DNA of 64,000 nucleotides from DATLGB01 sp964242305 (GTDB lineage: Bacteria > Actinomycetota > Thermoleophilia > Solirubrobacterales > Solirubrobacteraceae): positions 62,001-126,000 of the forward strand of contig CAXTBB010000003.1 in assembly GCA_964242305.1 (NCBI GenBank). Direction: 5' to 3'. The stretch's first letter is position 1. Each line of letters starts with the position of its first letter. Under the pieces are notes generated by a model that saw only the letters and a program-made list of their open reading frames with translations, did no database searches and had not been told where the DNA came from. The position numbers were made by a program, and so were the translations under genes. Shown piece by piece: positions 35,588 through 43,729 of the stretch.

Positions 35588-36909
35588 TCGGCGTCATCGC
35601 GCACGGCCTGGTCCAGCGCGCCGACATCCCGATCCCGCCCGTCGTCTTCGCCTGGTGCTCGGCGGCGGTGCTGGTCGCGTCCTTCGTCGGCCTGGCCGCG
35701 CTGTGGCCGCAGCCGCGCCTGGAGCGCGTGACCTGGCGCCCGCTGTTCACCGTGCCCGCCGCCGTGCGGATCGGCGCCGGCGCCATCGGCGTCGCGTTGC
35801 TGGCCGTGGTCATCTGGTCGGGCCTGGCCGGCGAGCAGTCCCCGCAGGCCAACTTCGCGCCCACCTTCGTCTACGTCATCTTCTGGGTCGGCCTGGTCTT
35901 CGCGTCGCTGCTGTTCGGGGACGTCTTCCGTGCGCTGAACCCCTGGCGCGCGCTCGGTCAGCTGCTGCGCTTCGACGGCCGGCGCCCGTACCCGGAGCGG
36001 CTCGGCCGCTGGCCCGCCGCCCTCGGGCTGCTGTTCTTCACCTGGACGGAGCTGGTCGGCCGCTACGCCGACACCCCGGACAAGGTGGGCGTCTGCGCGC
36101 TGCTCTACACCGCGCTGACGCTGGGCGGGATGTTCCTGTACGGGACGGAGGCATGGGCGACGCGCGCGGAGGCGTTCGGCGTCTACTTCGGCCTGTTCGC
36201 GCGGCTCTCGATCTTCGAGGTCCGCGACGGGAGCGTTGGCCGGCGGCCGCTGCTGGGCGGGCTGCCGCGGATCGACCCGCTGCCCGGCACCGTCGCGCTG
36301 GTCGCGGTCATGATCGGGACGGTCACCTTCGACGGGCTCTCGCAGGGCTCGCTGTGGAAGGACTCGCTCGGCAAGGGCCTCTTCAACCTCTTCGACGGCC
36401 CGTTCTCGCCCGACACGGCCACCGACCTGGCCGGCACCGTCGGCCTGCTCGCCGGGCCGCTCTTGATCGGGGCCTTCTACCGGGTCGGCATCGCGGGCGC
36501 GCAGTCCGTCGGCGGTGGGATGTCGGCCGAGCGCCTGCGCGGCGCCTTCGTGCACTCGCTCGTCCCGATCGCGCTCGTCTACGCGATGGCGCACTACCTG
36601 ACGTCGCTCGTATTCCAGGGTCAGGCGCTCTCCTACCTCGCCTCCGACCCGCTCGGGGACGGCTGGAACCTGTTCGGGACCGCCAGCGGGTCCATCCACT
36701 ACGGCGTGCTCTCCCAGACCGCCACCTGGTACTTCCAGGTCGGCTTCGTCGTCTTCGGCCACATCGCGGGGCTGATCCTCGCCCACGACCGCGCGCTCGT
36801 CCTCTACGAGGATTCGCAGACCGCCGTGCGCTCGCAGTACTGGATGCTGTCGATCATGGTCGGCTTCACGTCACTGGCACTGTGGCTCCTGTCGCAGGCC
36901 AACGCCTGA
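35584..36909 (+). CDS. Polytopic membrane protein of unknown function
   Basis: This 441-residue protein has about twelve hydrophobic segments and no recognised catalytic motif. Conserved-looking loops include FGDVFRALNPWRALG, FTWTELVGRYADTP and VTFDGLSQGSLW. Proteins of this kind in actinobacteria are sometimes labelled 'fenitrothion hydrolase', a name with little functional support here. It starts at a GTG overlapping the stop of the thioredoxin-like lipoprotein, a pairing that suggests transfer of electrons or metal across the membrane (inference). The 3' end overlaps the convergent glycosidase-like gene by 39 bp. Confidence 0.7.
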   Translation: MIGVIAHGLVQRADIPIPPVVFAWCSAAVLVASFVGLAALWPQPRLERVTWRPLFTVPAAVRIGAGAIGVALLAVVIWSGLAGEQSPQANFAPTFVYVIFWVGLVFASLLFGDVFRALNPWRALGQLLRFDGRRPYPERLGRWPAALGLLFFTWTELVGRYADTPDKVGVCALLYTALTLGGMFLYGTEAWATRAEAFGVYFGLFARLSIFEVRDGSVGRRPLLGGLPRIDPLPGTVALVAVMIGTVTFDGLSQGSLWKDSLGKGLFNLFDGPFSPDTATDLAGTVGLLAGPLLIGAFYRVGIAGAQSVGGGMSAERLRGAFVHSLVPIALVYAMAHYLTSLVFQGQALSYLASDPLGDGWNLFGTASGSIHYGVLSQTATWYFQVGFVVFGHIAGLILAHDRALVLYEDSQTAVRSQYWMLSIMVGFTSLALWLLSQANA

Positions 36910-38049
36910 GCCCCACGCCTGCCACAGCTTCAGTGACGGGAAGGCGCGGGTCAGGTCGGTGGTGACCAGGCCGGTCGGGTAGACGTCGTCCTGGCGCAGC
37001 GTGTAGTGGAAGGCGGCGGTGACGCGCGGGTCGCCCGCCCAGCGGCGCAGGTTGCGGGCGTCCATGCGGCACACCTCCGCGGGCGTGTAGCGATCCTGGC
37101 GGCCGCCGGTCTCCGTGATCCAGATCTTCGGCGGGCGGGCGCAGTGCAGCCGGTCGAGCTCGCGCTTGAGCAGCGGCAGCGGGTCGGGGCCGCCGTCGTA
37201 GTCGTGCTGGGTGAAGACGGGGGCGCCGCAGACGAGGTCGCGGGGGAGGGCGCGGATGAACTCGGGCTCGCCGGTGCTGTACGCGGTCACGCGCGAGACG
37301 CCGGCCAGCTCGGCCGGGACGACCTTGTCCGCGCCGACCACCTGCTGGGCGGCGCGGGCGAGCTCGACGTAGCGCGTGACGGAGACGCTCGGCGCGTCGG
37401 GAGAGCAGCGCGACCGCTGCGGCGAGATGAAGTACGCGTGGTTGGGCTCGTTCCAGGGCGCCCACCGCTCGATCGCCACGCCGGCGCGCTTGGCCTCCGC
37501 GAGCACGTGGCGGAGCAGGTCCTGGTAGGCGCGCAGGTCCCGTGGCGGCCGCGAGCGCGGCTCGGCGTCGCCGGTCTCGCAGCCCGACGGCGGGCGGGCG
37601 AGGACGGCCGGCGTGTCGTAGACGACGGCGAGGACGCGGAAGCGCCCGGGCGCAGCCTTCTGGGCGGCGGCGATCGCCTCCAGCTGGGCGCGGATCCCGA
37701 ACCAGCCCGCGCACGGCGGCACGGTGCGCAGGCAGCCGCCCTGGGGATGGACGGGGTCGAAGTTCCCCTGCGCGTCGACGTTCTTGGCCCAGTCGACCAG
37801 GAAGCGGTAGTAGGTCGGCCGCATCTGCGCGAGCGCGCGGTGCCAGCGCTCGAACTGCGGGTCCTTCGAGCCGCTCAGGAACGCCGGGTTCTCCTCCGTG
37901 ATGCCGATCGCCAGCCCGGGGTCGGGCGTGGGCGCCGGGGCGGGCTTCGGTGCGTGTCCCCCGCCGCAGCCCGCGAGGGCCGCGAGGAGGGCTAGACCGC
38001 CGAGACTTCTTCTTCGTCCGCGACGCGGAACGAGGAGCCGCATCCGCAC
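36871..38049 (-). CDS. Secreted lipoprotein of the GH-A glycosidase-like family
   Basis: This 392-residue protein has a signal sequence with lipobox LAALAGCGGG, then an Ala/Pro linker. The barrel carries WAPWNEPN (acid/base Glu201) and WITETGGR (nucleophile Glu313), with FTQHDYDGG and FHYTLRQDD at other strand ends. It is related in design to the genes at 4755 and 61154 but differs in its insertions and in six or more cysteines that may form disulfides. The start lies 58 bp inside erpA; ATG 38043 is an alternative two codons later and no later start would keep the signal peptide. Substrate unknown. Confidence 0.8.
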   Translation of the reverse strand: MRMRLLVPRRGRRRSLGGLALLAALAGCGGGHAPKPAPAPTPDPGLAIGITEENPAFLSGSKDPQFERWHRALAQMRPTYYRFLVDWAKNVDAQGNFDPVHPQGGCLRTVPPCAGWFGIRAQLEAIAAAQKAAPGRFRVLAVVYDTPAVLARPPSGCETGDAEPRSRPPRDLRAYQDLLRHVLAEAKRAGVAIERWAPWNEPNHAYFISPQRSRCSPDAPSVSVTRYVELARAAQQVVGADKVVPAELAGVSRVTAYSTGEPEFIRALPRDLVCGAPVFTQHDYDGGPDPLPLLKRELDRLHCARPPKIWITETGGRQDRYTPAEVCRMDARNLRRWAGDPRVTAAFHYTLRQDDVYPTGLVTTDLTRAFPSLKLWQAWGSGVGLRQEPQCQ

Positions 38050-38345
38050 GCCGCGACGATGTTGGGGTTCTCGACCTTGAAGCCGGCGCCCTGCAGGCTC
38101 TCCACGTAGTCGACGACCGCGCCGCGCACGTAGGGCAGCGACGGGGTGTCGACGAGGATCTTCAGACCGTGGTCGGTGAAGATCTCGTCCCCGTCGCGCT
38201 GGGCGTCGAAGGCGAGGGCGTACTGGAAGCCGCTGCAGCCGCCGCCGCGGACGCCGACGCGCAGGCCGGAGGTCTCGGTATCGGCGCTCTGGCCGGCCAG
38301 GAACTCCCGGACCTTCTCTGCGCCCTTGTCGGTGAAGGTGATCAC
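37992..38345 (-). CDS. erpA: A-type Fe-S carrier (IscA/ErpA/HesB family)
   Basis: This 117-residue protein is of typical size. It passes Fe-S clusters to apo-enzymes. The three ligand cysteines are in GGGCSGFQY and ACGCGSSF, and FDAQRDGDE plus PYVRGAVVDYVESLQGAGF fit the family. It starts at GTG 38345 with TATCCT 7 nt upstream. The gene faces bolA-grxD, a natural partner set in Fe-S trafficking. Its last 58 bp overlap the start of the glycosidase-like lipoprotein gene on the same strand. Confidence 0.93.
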   Translation of the reverse strand: MITFTDKGAEKVREFLAGQSADTETSGLRVGVRGGGCSGFQYALAFDAQRDGDEIFTDHGLKILVDTPSLPYVRGAVVDYVESLQGAGFKVENPNIVAACGCGSSFRVADEEEVSAV

Positions 38346-38352
38346 TTCAAAA

Positions 38353-38358
38353 AGGATA
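38353..38358 (-). promoter_or_regulatory. Putative -10 (TATCCT) of erpA
   Basis: On the minus strand TATCCT is followed by 7 nt and the GTG at 38345. No Shine-Dalgarno is seen, so leaderless initiation is likely. Confidence 0.55.
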
Positions 38359-38366
38359 GCGCTCGC

Positions 38367-38372
38367 TACCCT
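38367..38372 (+). promoter_or_regulatory. Putative -10 (TACCCT) of bolA-grxD
   Basis: TACCCT is followed by 8 nt and the ATG at 38381. With the erpA -10 only 8 bp away on the other strand, the 35-bp gap holds back-to-back promoters. Confidence 0.55.
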
Positions 38373-38380
38373 CGGGTCCG

Positions 38381-38602
38381 ATGGTTTCCACGGATGAGAT
38401 CCGCGAGCGCATCGAGGCGGGACTGCCCGAGGCGTACGCCGAGGTGACCGGCGACGGTCAGCACTTCCGCGCGGAGATCGTCTCCCCCGCCTTCGCCGGG
38501 CTCAGCCGCATCCAGCAGCACCAGCTCGTCAACCAGATCTTCGCCGGCGAGCTCGGCGACCGCATCCATGCCCTCTCCCTGAAGACCGAGGTCCCCACAT
38601 GA
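38381..38602 (+). CDS. bolA: BolA family protein
   Basis: This 73-residue protein shows the BolA fold pattern: IRERIEAGLP, then GDGQHFRAEIVSPAFAGLSRIQQHQLVNQIF, ending in HALSLKT, the family's C-terminal signature. BolA proteins form [2Fe-2S]-bridged complexes with CGFS monothiol glutaredoxins through a conserved histidine, and the next gene encodes exactly such a partner, coupled by ATGA. Confidence 0.93.
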   Translation: MVSTDEIRERIEAGLPEAYAEVTGDGQHFRAEIVSPAFAGLSRIQQHQLVNQIFAGELGDRIHALSLKTEVPT

Positions 38603-38961
38603 GCGACAATCCGATCCGCACCGCCATCGAGCAGGCCATCGCCGACAACGAGGTGATCCTGTTCATGAAGGGGACGCCGGAGGCGCCCCGCTGCGGCTTC
38701 TCGGCCAAGACGGTCGGCATCCTCGACCAGCTCGGCACGCCCTTCGCCGCCGTCGACATCCTGCCCGACCCCCGCATCCGCCAGGAGCTGTCGTCGATCT
38801 CCAACTGGCCGACCATCCCCCAGCTCTTCCACAAGGGCGAGCTGATCGGCGGTTGCGACATCGTCACGGAGATGTTCGAGACGGGCGAGCTGGCCACGGA
38901 GCTCGGCGTCGAGGCGCCCGCCGAGGACGCCCCGCTCACCATCGAGAACCGCCTGACCTAG
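38599..38961 (+). CDS. grxD: Monothiol glutaredoxin (CGFS, Grx4 type)
   Basis: This 120-residue protein has the diagnostic CGFS in APRCGFSAK, the glutathione-binding NWPTIPQLF (cis-Pro) and GGCDIVTEM. Grx4-type proteins bind a [2Fe-2S] cluster with glutathione and hand it on, often with BolA. The ATG overlaps the bolA TGA. An acidic tail of about 20 residues extends past the domain. Confidence 0.95.
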   Translation: MSDNPIRTAIEQAIADNEVILFMKGTPEAPRCGFSAKTVGILDQLGTPFAAVDILPDPRIRQELSSISNWPTIPQLFHKGELIGGCDIVTEMFETGELATELGVEAPAEDAPLTIENRLT

Positions 38962-38976
38962 AGGTCGGCGCGGCGG

Positions 38977-38992
38977 GCGCGGCTAGCCGCGC
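38977..38992. terminator. 16-bp perfect palindrome between convergent genes
   Basis: GCGCGGCTAGCCGCGC can fold into a 6-bp GC stem with a CTAG loop. It spans the TAG stop of the minus-strand gene (38983-38985) and lies 16 bp after the grxD stop, so it can serve both transcripts as a terminator or 3' end hairpin. Confidence 0.45.
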
Positions 38993-39417
38993 TTGTAAGG
39001 CGCCACCGGCACGATGGGGGAGCCCGTCTTGGCGCAGTTCGCGGCCACGGTCAGCTCCGCCGCCTGTCCTGACCCGGGCAGCGTCGGGTTGGCCGGCGGG
39101 TTGACGACCGACACGGAGTAGCTGTTGGCCTTCGACAGGACGGAGGCGTCGACGGCGTGCGCGTACGCCGAAGAGCCGCCGATGCCGTAGGACCCGCCGA
39201 TGACCGAATAGCCACTCGGGCACTTCGCCGCGCTGTCCTGGAGGTCACCGGGCTGGATGCTCACGCGGCTCCCGACGACGAGGATGATCGTGCCCCCGCG
39301 CTTCTTCGCGCTGGGCGCCGCGGAGGTGGAGGTGACGGTCCCGACGAGGGCGACGCCGAGGGCGGCTGAGGAGAGGACGACCGCGAGGGACGGGCGTCGC
39401 CGGGGGAAGGGCAGCAT
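38983..39417 (-). CDS. Small secreted protein of unknown function
   Basis: This 144-residue protein has a signal peptide (1-33, arginine-rich start then a hydrophobic core and STSAAPSA). The mature part has cysteines in AAKCPSGYSVIGGSYGI and AANCAKTG and a probable beta-rich fold; the GYSVIGGSYG pattern is known from small actinobacterial exported proteins without a known role. The ATG at 39417 is supported by AGGAG 8 nt upstream. Confidence 0.72.
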   Translation of the reverse strand: MLPFPRRRPSLAVVLSSAALGVALVGTVTSTSAAPSAKKRGGTIILVVGSRVSIQPGDLQDSAAKCPSGYSVIGGSYGIGGSSAYAHAVDASVLSKANSYSVSVVNPPANPTLPGSGQAAELTVAANCAKTGSPIVPVAPYKRG

Positions 39418-39479
39418 GCGGGCACTCCTGTGGGTAGTCGACGAGTCCGCGATCATGGCACCAGCGCGCTCCTCGTGAC

Positions 39480-40325
39480 TCAGAGGTCGGCGCGGCGGAA
39501 GGCGGCGACCGCGATGGCCGTCACGCCGCCGAGGTAGGCCAGCGCCCACAGCCACAGGCCCGGGCCGGCGTCCCGTTCGCCGCCGAGCGGACCGAGCTGG
39601 AGCACGAAGCGGTCGAAGCCCGTGGTGCCGCCGACGAGCTCGCCGAGCGCGCCCTGGTAGAGCGCTTCGAAGGGCAGCAGGTAGCTCGTCACGCTGGCGA
39701 CGTCCGACAGCGTGTGGCTGTTGAGGGCGTCGCCGATCTGGCCGAGCAGCCCGGCGGTGAGGCCGGCGCCGAAGGCCATGAAGACGGCGATGCCGTTGGC
39801 GGTGGCGGCCAGGAACACGGAGCCGGCCAGGCTCAGCGCGGTGATCACTACGACGGCGAGCATCAGCTCCAGCGCGGGCAGGACCGGGTTGGCGGGCCAG
39901 AAGCCGCCGATCGCGCCGGTGATGACCAGGGCCGACAGGTAGACCGCGCCGACGTAGGCGGCGCTCACCCCGCCCGCCGCCAGCAGCCGGCTCAGGAGCA
40001 CCGTGCGGCGGCTGATCGGGCGGACCAGCAGCGGCTGCAGCAGCCCGCGCTCGGCGTCCCCGCGGATCGTTCCGAGGGTCAGGAAGACGGCGAGCACGAC
40101 GCCGAGGAAGAGCGTGCCGAAGAGGCCGAGGCCGAACATTGTCGCGCCCACCACCGTGTCCGGGTCGGCGCCGCGGAAGCCACTGCCGAGGTCGTCGGAG
40201 ATCTTGAACGCCTGCCAGACGCCGAGGGCGTAGAGGACGAGGAAGGCGACCGTCAGCCAGGCCACGACGGTGAAGACGCGCTTGCGCAGCGCCTCGCGGA
40301 TGGCGAAGCGGGCGAGGACGATCAC
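39480..40325 (-). CDS. ABC-2 type exporter permease
   Basis: This 281-residue protein has six hydrophobic segments. GTIRGDAERGLLQPLLVRPISRRTVLLSRLL after the second helix is the hallmark coupling region of ABC-2 permeases of the CcmB/NosY kind. It starts at a GTG overlapping the stop of the ATPase gene. Together they form an exporter or a membrane-remodelling transporter with unknown substrate. Confidence 0.88.
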   Translation of the reverse strand: MIVLARFAIREALRKRVFTVVAWLTVAFLVLYALGVWQAFKISDDLGSGFRGADPDTVVGATMFGLGLFGTLFLGVVLAVFLTLGTIRGDAERGLLQPLLVRPISRRTVLLSRLLAAGGVSAAYVGAVYLSALVITGAIGGFWPANPVLPALELMLAVVVITALSLAGSVFLAATANGIAVFMAFGAGLTAGLLGQIGDALNSHTLSDVASVTSYLLPFEALYQGALGELVGGTTGFDRFVLQLGPLGGERDAGPGLWLWALAYLGGVTAIAVAAFRRADL

Positions 40326-41119
40326 TCGGCCACCGCCTTCAGGTAGGCATCCTCGAGGGAGGAGCGCAGCACCCGCACGCCGTAGACCGCCTCGCCGGCC
40401 GCGACCAGCTCGGCGACGATGCGGGGGGCGTCCTCGCGGGTGGCGTCGGGCCAGTGGCGGGTCCCGCTGGCGGTGTCGACCTCGACGCCCCCGGCGGTGG
40501 ACAGCTCGGCCGGCGTGCCGGCCGCGATCAGCTCGCCGTGATTGACAATGGCCACGCGGTCGCAGATCAGCTCGACCTCGCTCAGCAGGTGCGAGTTGAG
40601 CAGGACGGCGGTGCCGCGCTCGCGCAGGGTCTCGAGCACGTCGCGGACGAGGATGCGCCCCGCGGGGTCGAGCGCGCTGGTGGGCTCGTCGAGCAGCAGG
40701 ATCGCCGGGGTGCCGATCATGGCCTGGGCGAGGCCGAGGCGCTGCTGCATGCCCTTGGACATCGTCCCCACCTTGCGCTCGTCCTCGCCGGACAGCCCGA
40801 CGCGGTCGAGCAGCTCGCGGCGCTCGGCGGCTCCGCCCGGCGAGCGGGCGAGCTCCTGGTGCAGGGCGAGCACCTCGTCGGCGCTGGACCAGTCGGGGAA
40901 GCGGAACAGCTCGGCCAGGTAGCCGAGGTCGCCGGTGATCGTGGCGCTGCCCGCCGTCGGCTGCACCAGCCCGCAGGCGATCTTGACCAGCGTCGACTTC
41001 CCGGCGCCGTTGGGCCCGAGCAGGCCGACCAGCTCGCCGTCGGCGACCTCCAGGTCGACCCCCTTCAGCGCCTCTGTCGTCCCGTAGCGCTTGCGCAGCC
41101 CGCGGACGCTGAGGCTCAC
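40322..41119 (-). CDS. ABC exporter ATP-binding protein
   Basis: This 265-residue ATPase has Walker A GPNGAGKST, a Q-loop replaced by the LGYLAELFRFPDW region, the signature MSKGMQQRLGLAQ and Walker B ILLLDEPTSALDP followed by the switch His in LLNSHLLSE. The start is a GTG coupled to the small thiol protein gene by GTGA. A C-terminal stretch of about 55 residues (VDTASGTRHWPDATRED) is common in NosF/CcmA-like ATPases. Confidence 0.9.
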   Translation of the reverse strand: MSLSVRGLRKRYGTTEALKGVDLEVADGELVGLLGPNGAGKSTLVKIACGLVQPTAGSATITGDLGYLAELFRFPDWSSADEVLALHQELARSPGGAAERRELLDRVGLSGEDERKVGTMSKGMQQRLGLAQAMIGTPAILLLDEPTSALDPAGRILVRDVLETLRERGTAVLLNSHLLSEVELICDRVAIVNHGELIAAGTPAELSTAGGVEVDTASGTRHWPDATREDAPRIVAELVAAGEAVYGVRVLRSSLEDAYLKAVAE

Positions 41120-41364
41120 TCGCCCGCCCGCCAGCGCAGGTGCTCGACGATGCGCTTGGAGTCGGCGATGGCCTCCCCGTCGATGTCCAGCACCGGAAGC
41201 CGGTACTGGCCGGTCAGATCCTCGACCGGGGTGCGGTCCTGACGGTCGAGCCGGACCTCCGCGTAGGCGACCCCGTGGTGGCGCAGCGCACGGGCCACGC
41301 GGCCGCACGGGCACAGGTAGTTCGTCCGGGTGCGGCAGCGATAGAGGGTCGCGGGCTCGGCCAC
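41116..41364 (-). CDS. Mini-glutaredoxin / GST N-terminal domain-like protein
   Basis: This 82-residue protein is a thioredoxin-fold unit: TLYRCRTRTNYLCPCGRVARAL (active site CPC), YRLPVLDIDG (cis-Pro) and IADSKRIVEHLRW, the glutaredoxin/GST-N layout. It lacks the C-terminal helical GST domain. GTG 41364 is supported by the -10 at 41371-41376; the upstream extension is basic and unlikely. It heads the unit with the ABC exporter, which suggests that the exporter may be linked to thiol metabolism (weak inference). Confidence 0.75.
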   Translation of the reverse strand: MAEPATLYRCRTRTNYLCPCGRVARALRHHGVAYAEVRLDRQDRTPVEDLTGQYRLPVLDIDGEAIADSKRIVEHLRWRAGE

Positions 41365-41370
41365 CGCGCC

Positions 41371-41376
41371 AGCGTA
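41371..41376 (-). promoter_or_regulatory. Putative -10 (TACGCT) of the mini-glutaredoxin/ABC unit
   Basis: On the minus strand TACGCT is followed by 6 nt and GTG 41364, the same spacing as for several other genes here. Confidence 0.5.
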
Positions 41377-41433
41377 GGCACGGCGCCGCGCGCGCCACGG
41401 CAGCCCCGCGCGCGTCACCGCGCCGCGGACGGA

Positions 41434-41439
41434 TAGCCT
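41434..41439 (+). promoter_or_regulatory. Putative -10 (TAGCCT) of the DegV gene
   Basis: TAGCCT is followed by 10 nt and ATG 41450, giving at most a leader of 3-4 nt. Confidence 0.4.
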
Positions 41440-41449
41440 GCGCGCGGTC

Positions 41450-42319
41450 ATGGGGCGCGTCCGGGTGGTGACCGACACCACGCACTACCTGCCGGCCGAG
41501 CTCGTGGCCAGCGCGGGCATCGAGCTGGTCTCGCTCTACGTCAACTGGAACGGGGGCACCGACAAGGAGCTCGCGCTGGGCGACTTCGGCGCCTTCTACA
41601 CGCACCTCGGGGAGACCAAGGACCTGCCGACGACGTCGCAGCCGTCGGTCGGGGACTTCCTGGCGGTCTACGAGCCGATCATCGCGGCGGGCGACGACAT
41701 CGTCTCCATCCACCTCTCCGGTGGCATCTCCGGCACGGTCGGCGCCGCCGGCCAGGCGCGCGAGGCGTTGCTCGAGCAGGGCGTGGACGGCGGCCGCGTC
41801 GCGGTCTACGACTCCGAGACCGCCTGCGGCGGCATGGGCGTGGTCGCGCTGGCGGCGGCCGCCAAGGCGGCGGGCGGCGGGACCGTGGTCGAGGTCGTCG
41901 CCGCCGCCCAGGCCATGCGGGACGACCTCAGGATCTGGTTCGCCGTCGACACGCTCGAGTTCCTGCGCCGCGGCGGCCGCATCGGCGCGGCGCAGGCCTA
42001 CCTGGGCAGCGCCCTGCGCATCAAGCCGATCCTCACGCTGGGCAAGGAGATCGAGCCCGTGGAACGCGTGCGCACCGCCGGCCGCGCCGTGGCGCGGATG
42101 AAGGAGTACCTCGAGCAGCGCCGCGCGGAGGGTGCGGACCGCTTCGCCGTCCAGCACATCCGCGACCCCGAGCGCGCGGCCGAACTGGTCGAGCACGGCC
42201 GGTCGGTGTACGGCAGCGAGCCGCTGTTCGTCTCGGAGGTCGGGCCCGTGATCGGCACGCACGTCGGGCCCGGGCTGCTCGGTGTGACCGGCGTGCGCTC
42301 GTCGCTCCTCTCGCCGTGA
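41450..42319 (+). CDS. DegV family fatty-acid-binding protein
   Basis: This 289-residue protein has the DegV features VRVVTDTTHYLP, TTSQPSVGDF and SIHLSGGISGTVGAA, which in known members hold the fatty-acid carboxylate, and FLRRGGRIG in the C-terminal domain. DegV (FakB) proteins present fatty acids to a kinase; no FakA is seen here. The next gene is coupled by GTGA. Confidence 0.92.
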   Translation: MGRVRVVTDTTHYLPAELVASAGIELVSLYVNWNGGTDKELALGDFGAFYTHLGETKDLPTTSQPSVGDFLAVYEPIIAAGDDIVSIHLSGGISGTVGAAGQAREALLEQGVDGGRVAVYDSETACGGMGVVALAAAAKAAGGGTVVEVVAAAQAMRDDLRIWFAVDTLEFLRRGGRIGAAQAYLGSALRIKPILTLGKEIEPVERVRTAGRAVARMKEYLEQRRAEGADRFAVQHIRDPERAAELVEHGRSVYGSEPLFVSEVGPVIGTHVGPGLLGVTGVRSSLLSP

Positions 42320-43404
42320 AGACGGGCCTCTCCACCCGCACCGTCCTGCGCGTGGTCGCGATCGTCGTCCTGAGCGTCATCGCGCTCTACCTCGTCTACC
42401 GGCTGCGCAAGCCGATCACCTGGATCGTCATCGCCGCGTTCATCGCCGTGGCGCTGTCGGAGCCCGTCAACCGCATGCAGCCCCGTGTGCGCCGGCGCGG
42501 GCTGGCGATCACGATCGTCTACGTGGGGCTGGTCTCCGTCCCCATCCTGTTCGGCGCCATCCTCGTCCCGCCGCTGGTCAAGGAGAGCAACAAGCTCATC
42601 GACAAGGTCCCGTCGTACGCCAACGACATTCAGGACTACGTGCAGAAGAACAAGCGCCTGCGCAGCCTGGAGAAGGACTACAACATCACCGAGAAGCTGC
42701 AGAAGCAGGCGGAGAAGCTGCCCTCCAAGCTGGGCGGCGCGGCGGGGGTGCTGTCCGACATCGGCCTCGGGATCGTCAACTCGCTGTTCGCGCTGATCAC
42801 CATCCTGATCCTGAGCGCGTTCATGATCGGCAGCGGCGGGTCGTGGGTGGACGCGGCCATCCGCAGCCGGCCACCACCCGAGCACGAGATGCTCCGCCGG
42901 GGCGCGCGCGACATCAGCGGCGCCGTCGTCGGCTACGTGGCCGGCGCCCTCGGCCAGGCGCTCATCGCCGGCGTCACGTCGTTCATCGTGCTCTCGATCC
43001 TGGGGGTCCCCTACGCCAGCGCGCTCGCGCTCATCATCGCGCTGCTCGACCTCATCCCCCTCGTCGGCGCCACCGTGGGCGCCTTCCTGGTCGGGATCGT
43101 GACCGTCTTCAACGACTTCCCGACCGCCACCCTCGTGTGGGTGGTCTGGTCGATCGTCTACCAGCAGGTCGAGAACACGGTCATCCAGCCGCGCATCCAG
43201 TCAAAGACGGTCAAGGTGCAGCCGATCGTGGTCCTGATCGCCGTCCTCTTCGGGTCCAGCCTGTTCGGCGTGCTCGGCGCCCTGCTCGCCATCCCCGCCG
43301 CGGCGACCATCCAGATCAGCATCCGCGAGTACCGCCACTACCGCCGCATCACCCGCGAGACCGACGCCGCCACCGGCGGCGTCGTCATCGCCGCCGACGT
43401 CTAG
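42316..43404 (+). CDS. AI-2E family transporter
   Basis: This 362-residue protein has seven to eight membrane helices, a long amphipathic central region (about 90-150, KEDYNITEKLQKQAEKL-like) and the family's late stretch GALGQALIAGVTSFIVLSILGVPYA, LDLIPLVGATVGA and VENTVIQPRIQSKTV. The name comes from one E. coli member; others move sodium, protons or lipids. The GTG start overlaps the degV stop. Confidence 0.88.
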   Translation: MKTGLSTRTVLRVVAIVVLSVIALYLVYRLRKPITWIVIAAFIAVALSEPVNRMQPRVRRRGLAITIVYVGLVSVPILFGAILVPPLVKESNKLIDKVPSYANDIQDYVQKNKRLRSLEKDYNITEKLQKQAEKLPSKLGGAAGVLSDIGLGIVNSLFALITILILSAFMIGSGGSWVDAAIRSRPPPEHEMLRRGARDISGAVVGYVAGALGQALIAGVTSFIVLSILGVPYASALALIIALLDLIPLVGATVGAFLVGIVTVFNDFPTATLVWVVWSIVYQQVENTVIQPRIQSKTVKVQPIVVLIAVLFGSSLFGVLGALLAIPAAATIQISIREYRHYRRITRETDAATGGVVIAADV

Positions 43405-43438
43405 CCGCAAGGCGTTCGCTGGCGCTGGCTGACGACGG

Positions 43439-43484
43439 CCGGTGGGTCCGAAGCGTGCCTCTGGCACGTGAGTGGGCCCGCCGG
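43439..43484. terminator. Large two-stem hairpin between convergent genes
   Basis: Outer arms CCGGTGGGTCC (43439-43449) and GGGCCCGCCGG (43474-43484) pair over 11 bp with two wobble pairs. Inside, CGTGCC (43454-43459) pairs with GGCACG (43463-43468). It lies between the stops of the AI-2E gene and the DUF3618 gene and probably terminates both. No T tract follows. Confidence 0.55.
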
Positions 43485-43501
43485 ATGGCGTCAGGCAGTG
43501 A

Positions 43502-43729
43502 TCAGCGGGCGCCTCGGCGGAAGAGGCCGAGGACGCCGGCGATGCCGCCGCCGATGACGAAGCCGGCGACGGCGGCGCCGATCACGACCTCGCGCTGGTG
43601 GGTGCGCAGCTGCTTGCGCCAGTCGGTCAGCTCGGCGACCTCGACGCGGAGCTTCTCGACGGCGGTGCCGAGCTGCTCGCGGTCGGCCTCGATGGCCTGG
43701 CGGATCTCCTCGGAGGTGCGTGCGGGCAT
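43502..43729 (-). CDS. DUF3618-type small membrane protein
   Basis: This 75-residue protein begins with the DUF3618 pattern ARTSEEIRQAIEADREQLGTAV, has an amphipathic coiled region, and one glycine-rich membrane helix (VVIGAAVAGFVIGGGIAGVL) with a basic end. The start overlaps the holin-like stop by one base (TGATG). It ends the five-gene envelope operon. Function unknown. Confidence 0.85.
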   Translation of the reverse strand: MPARTSEEIRQAIEADREQLGTAVEKLRVEVAELTDWRKQLRTHQREVVIGAAVAGFVIGGGIAGVLGLFRRGAR

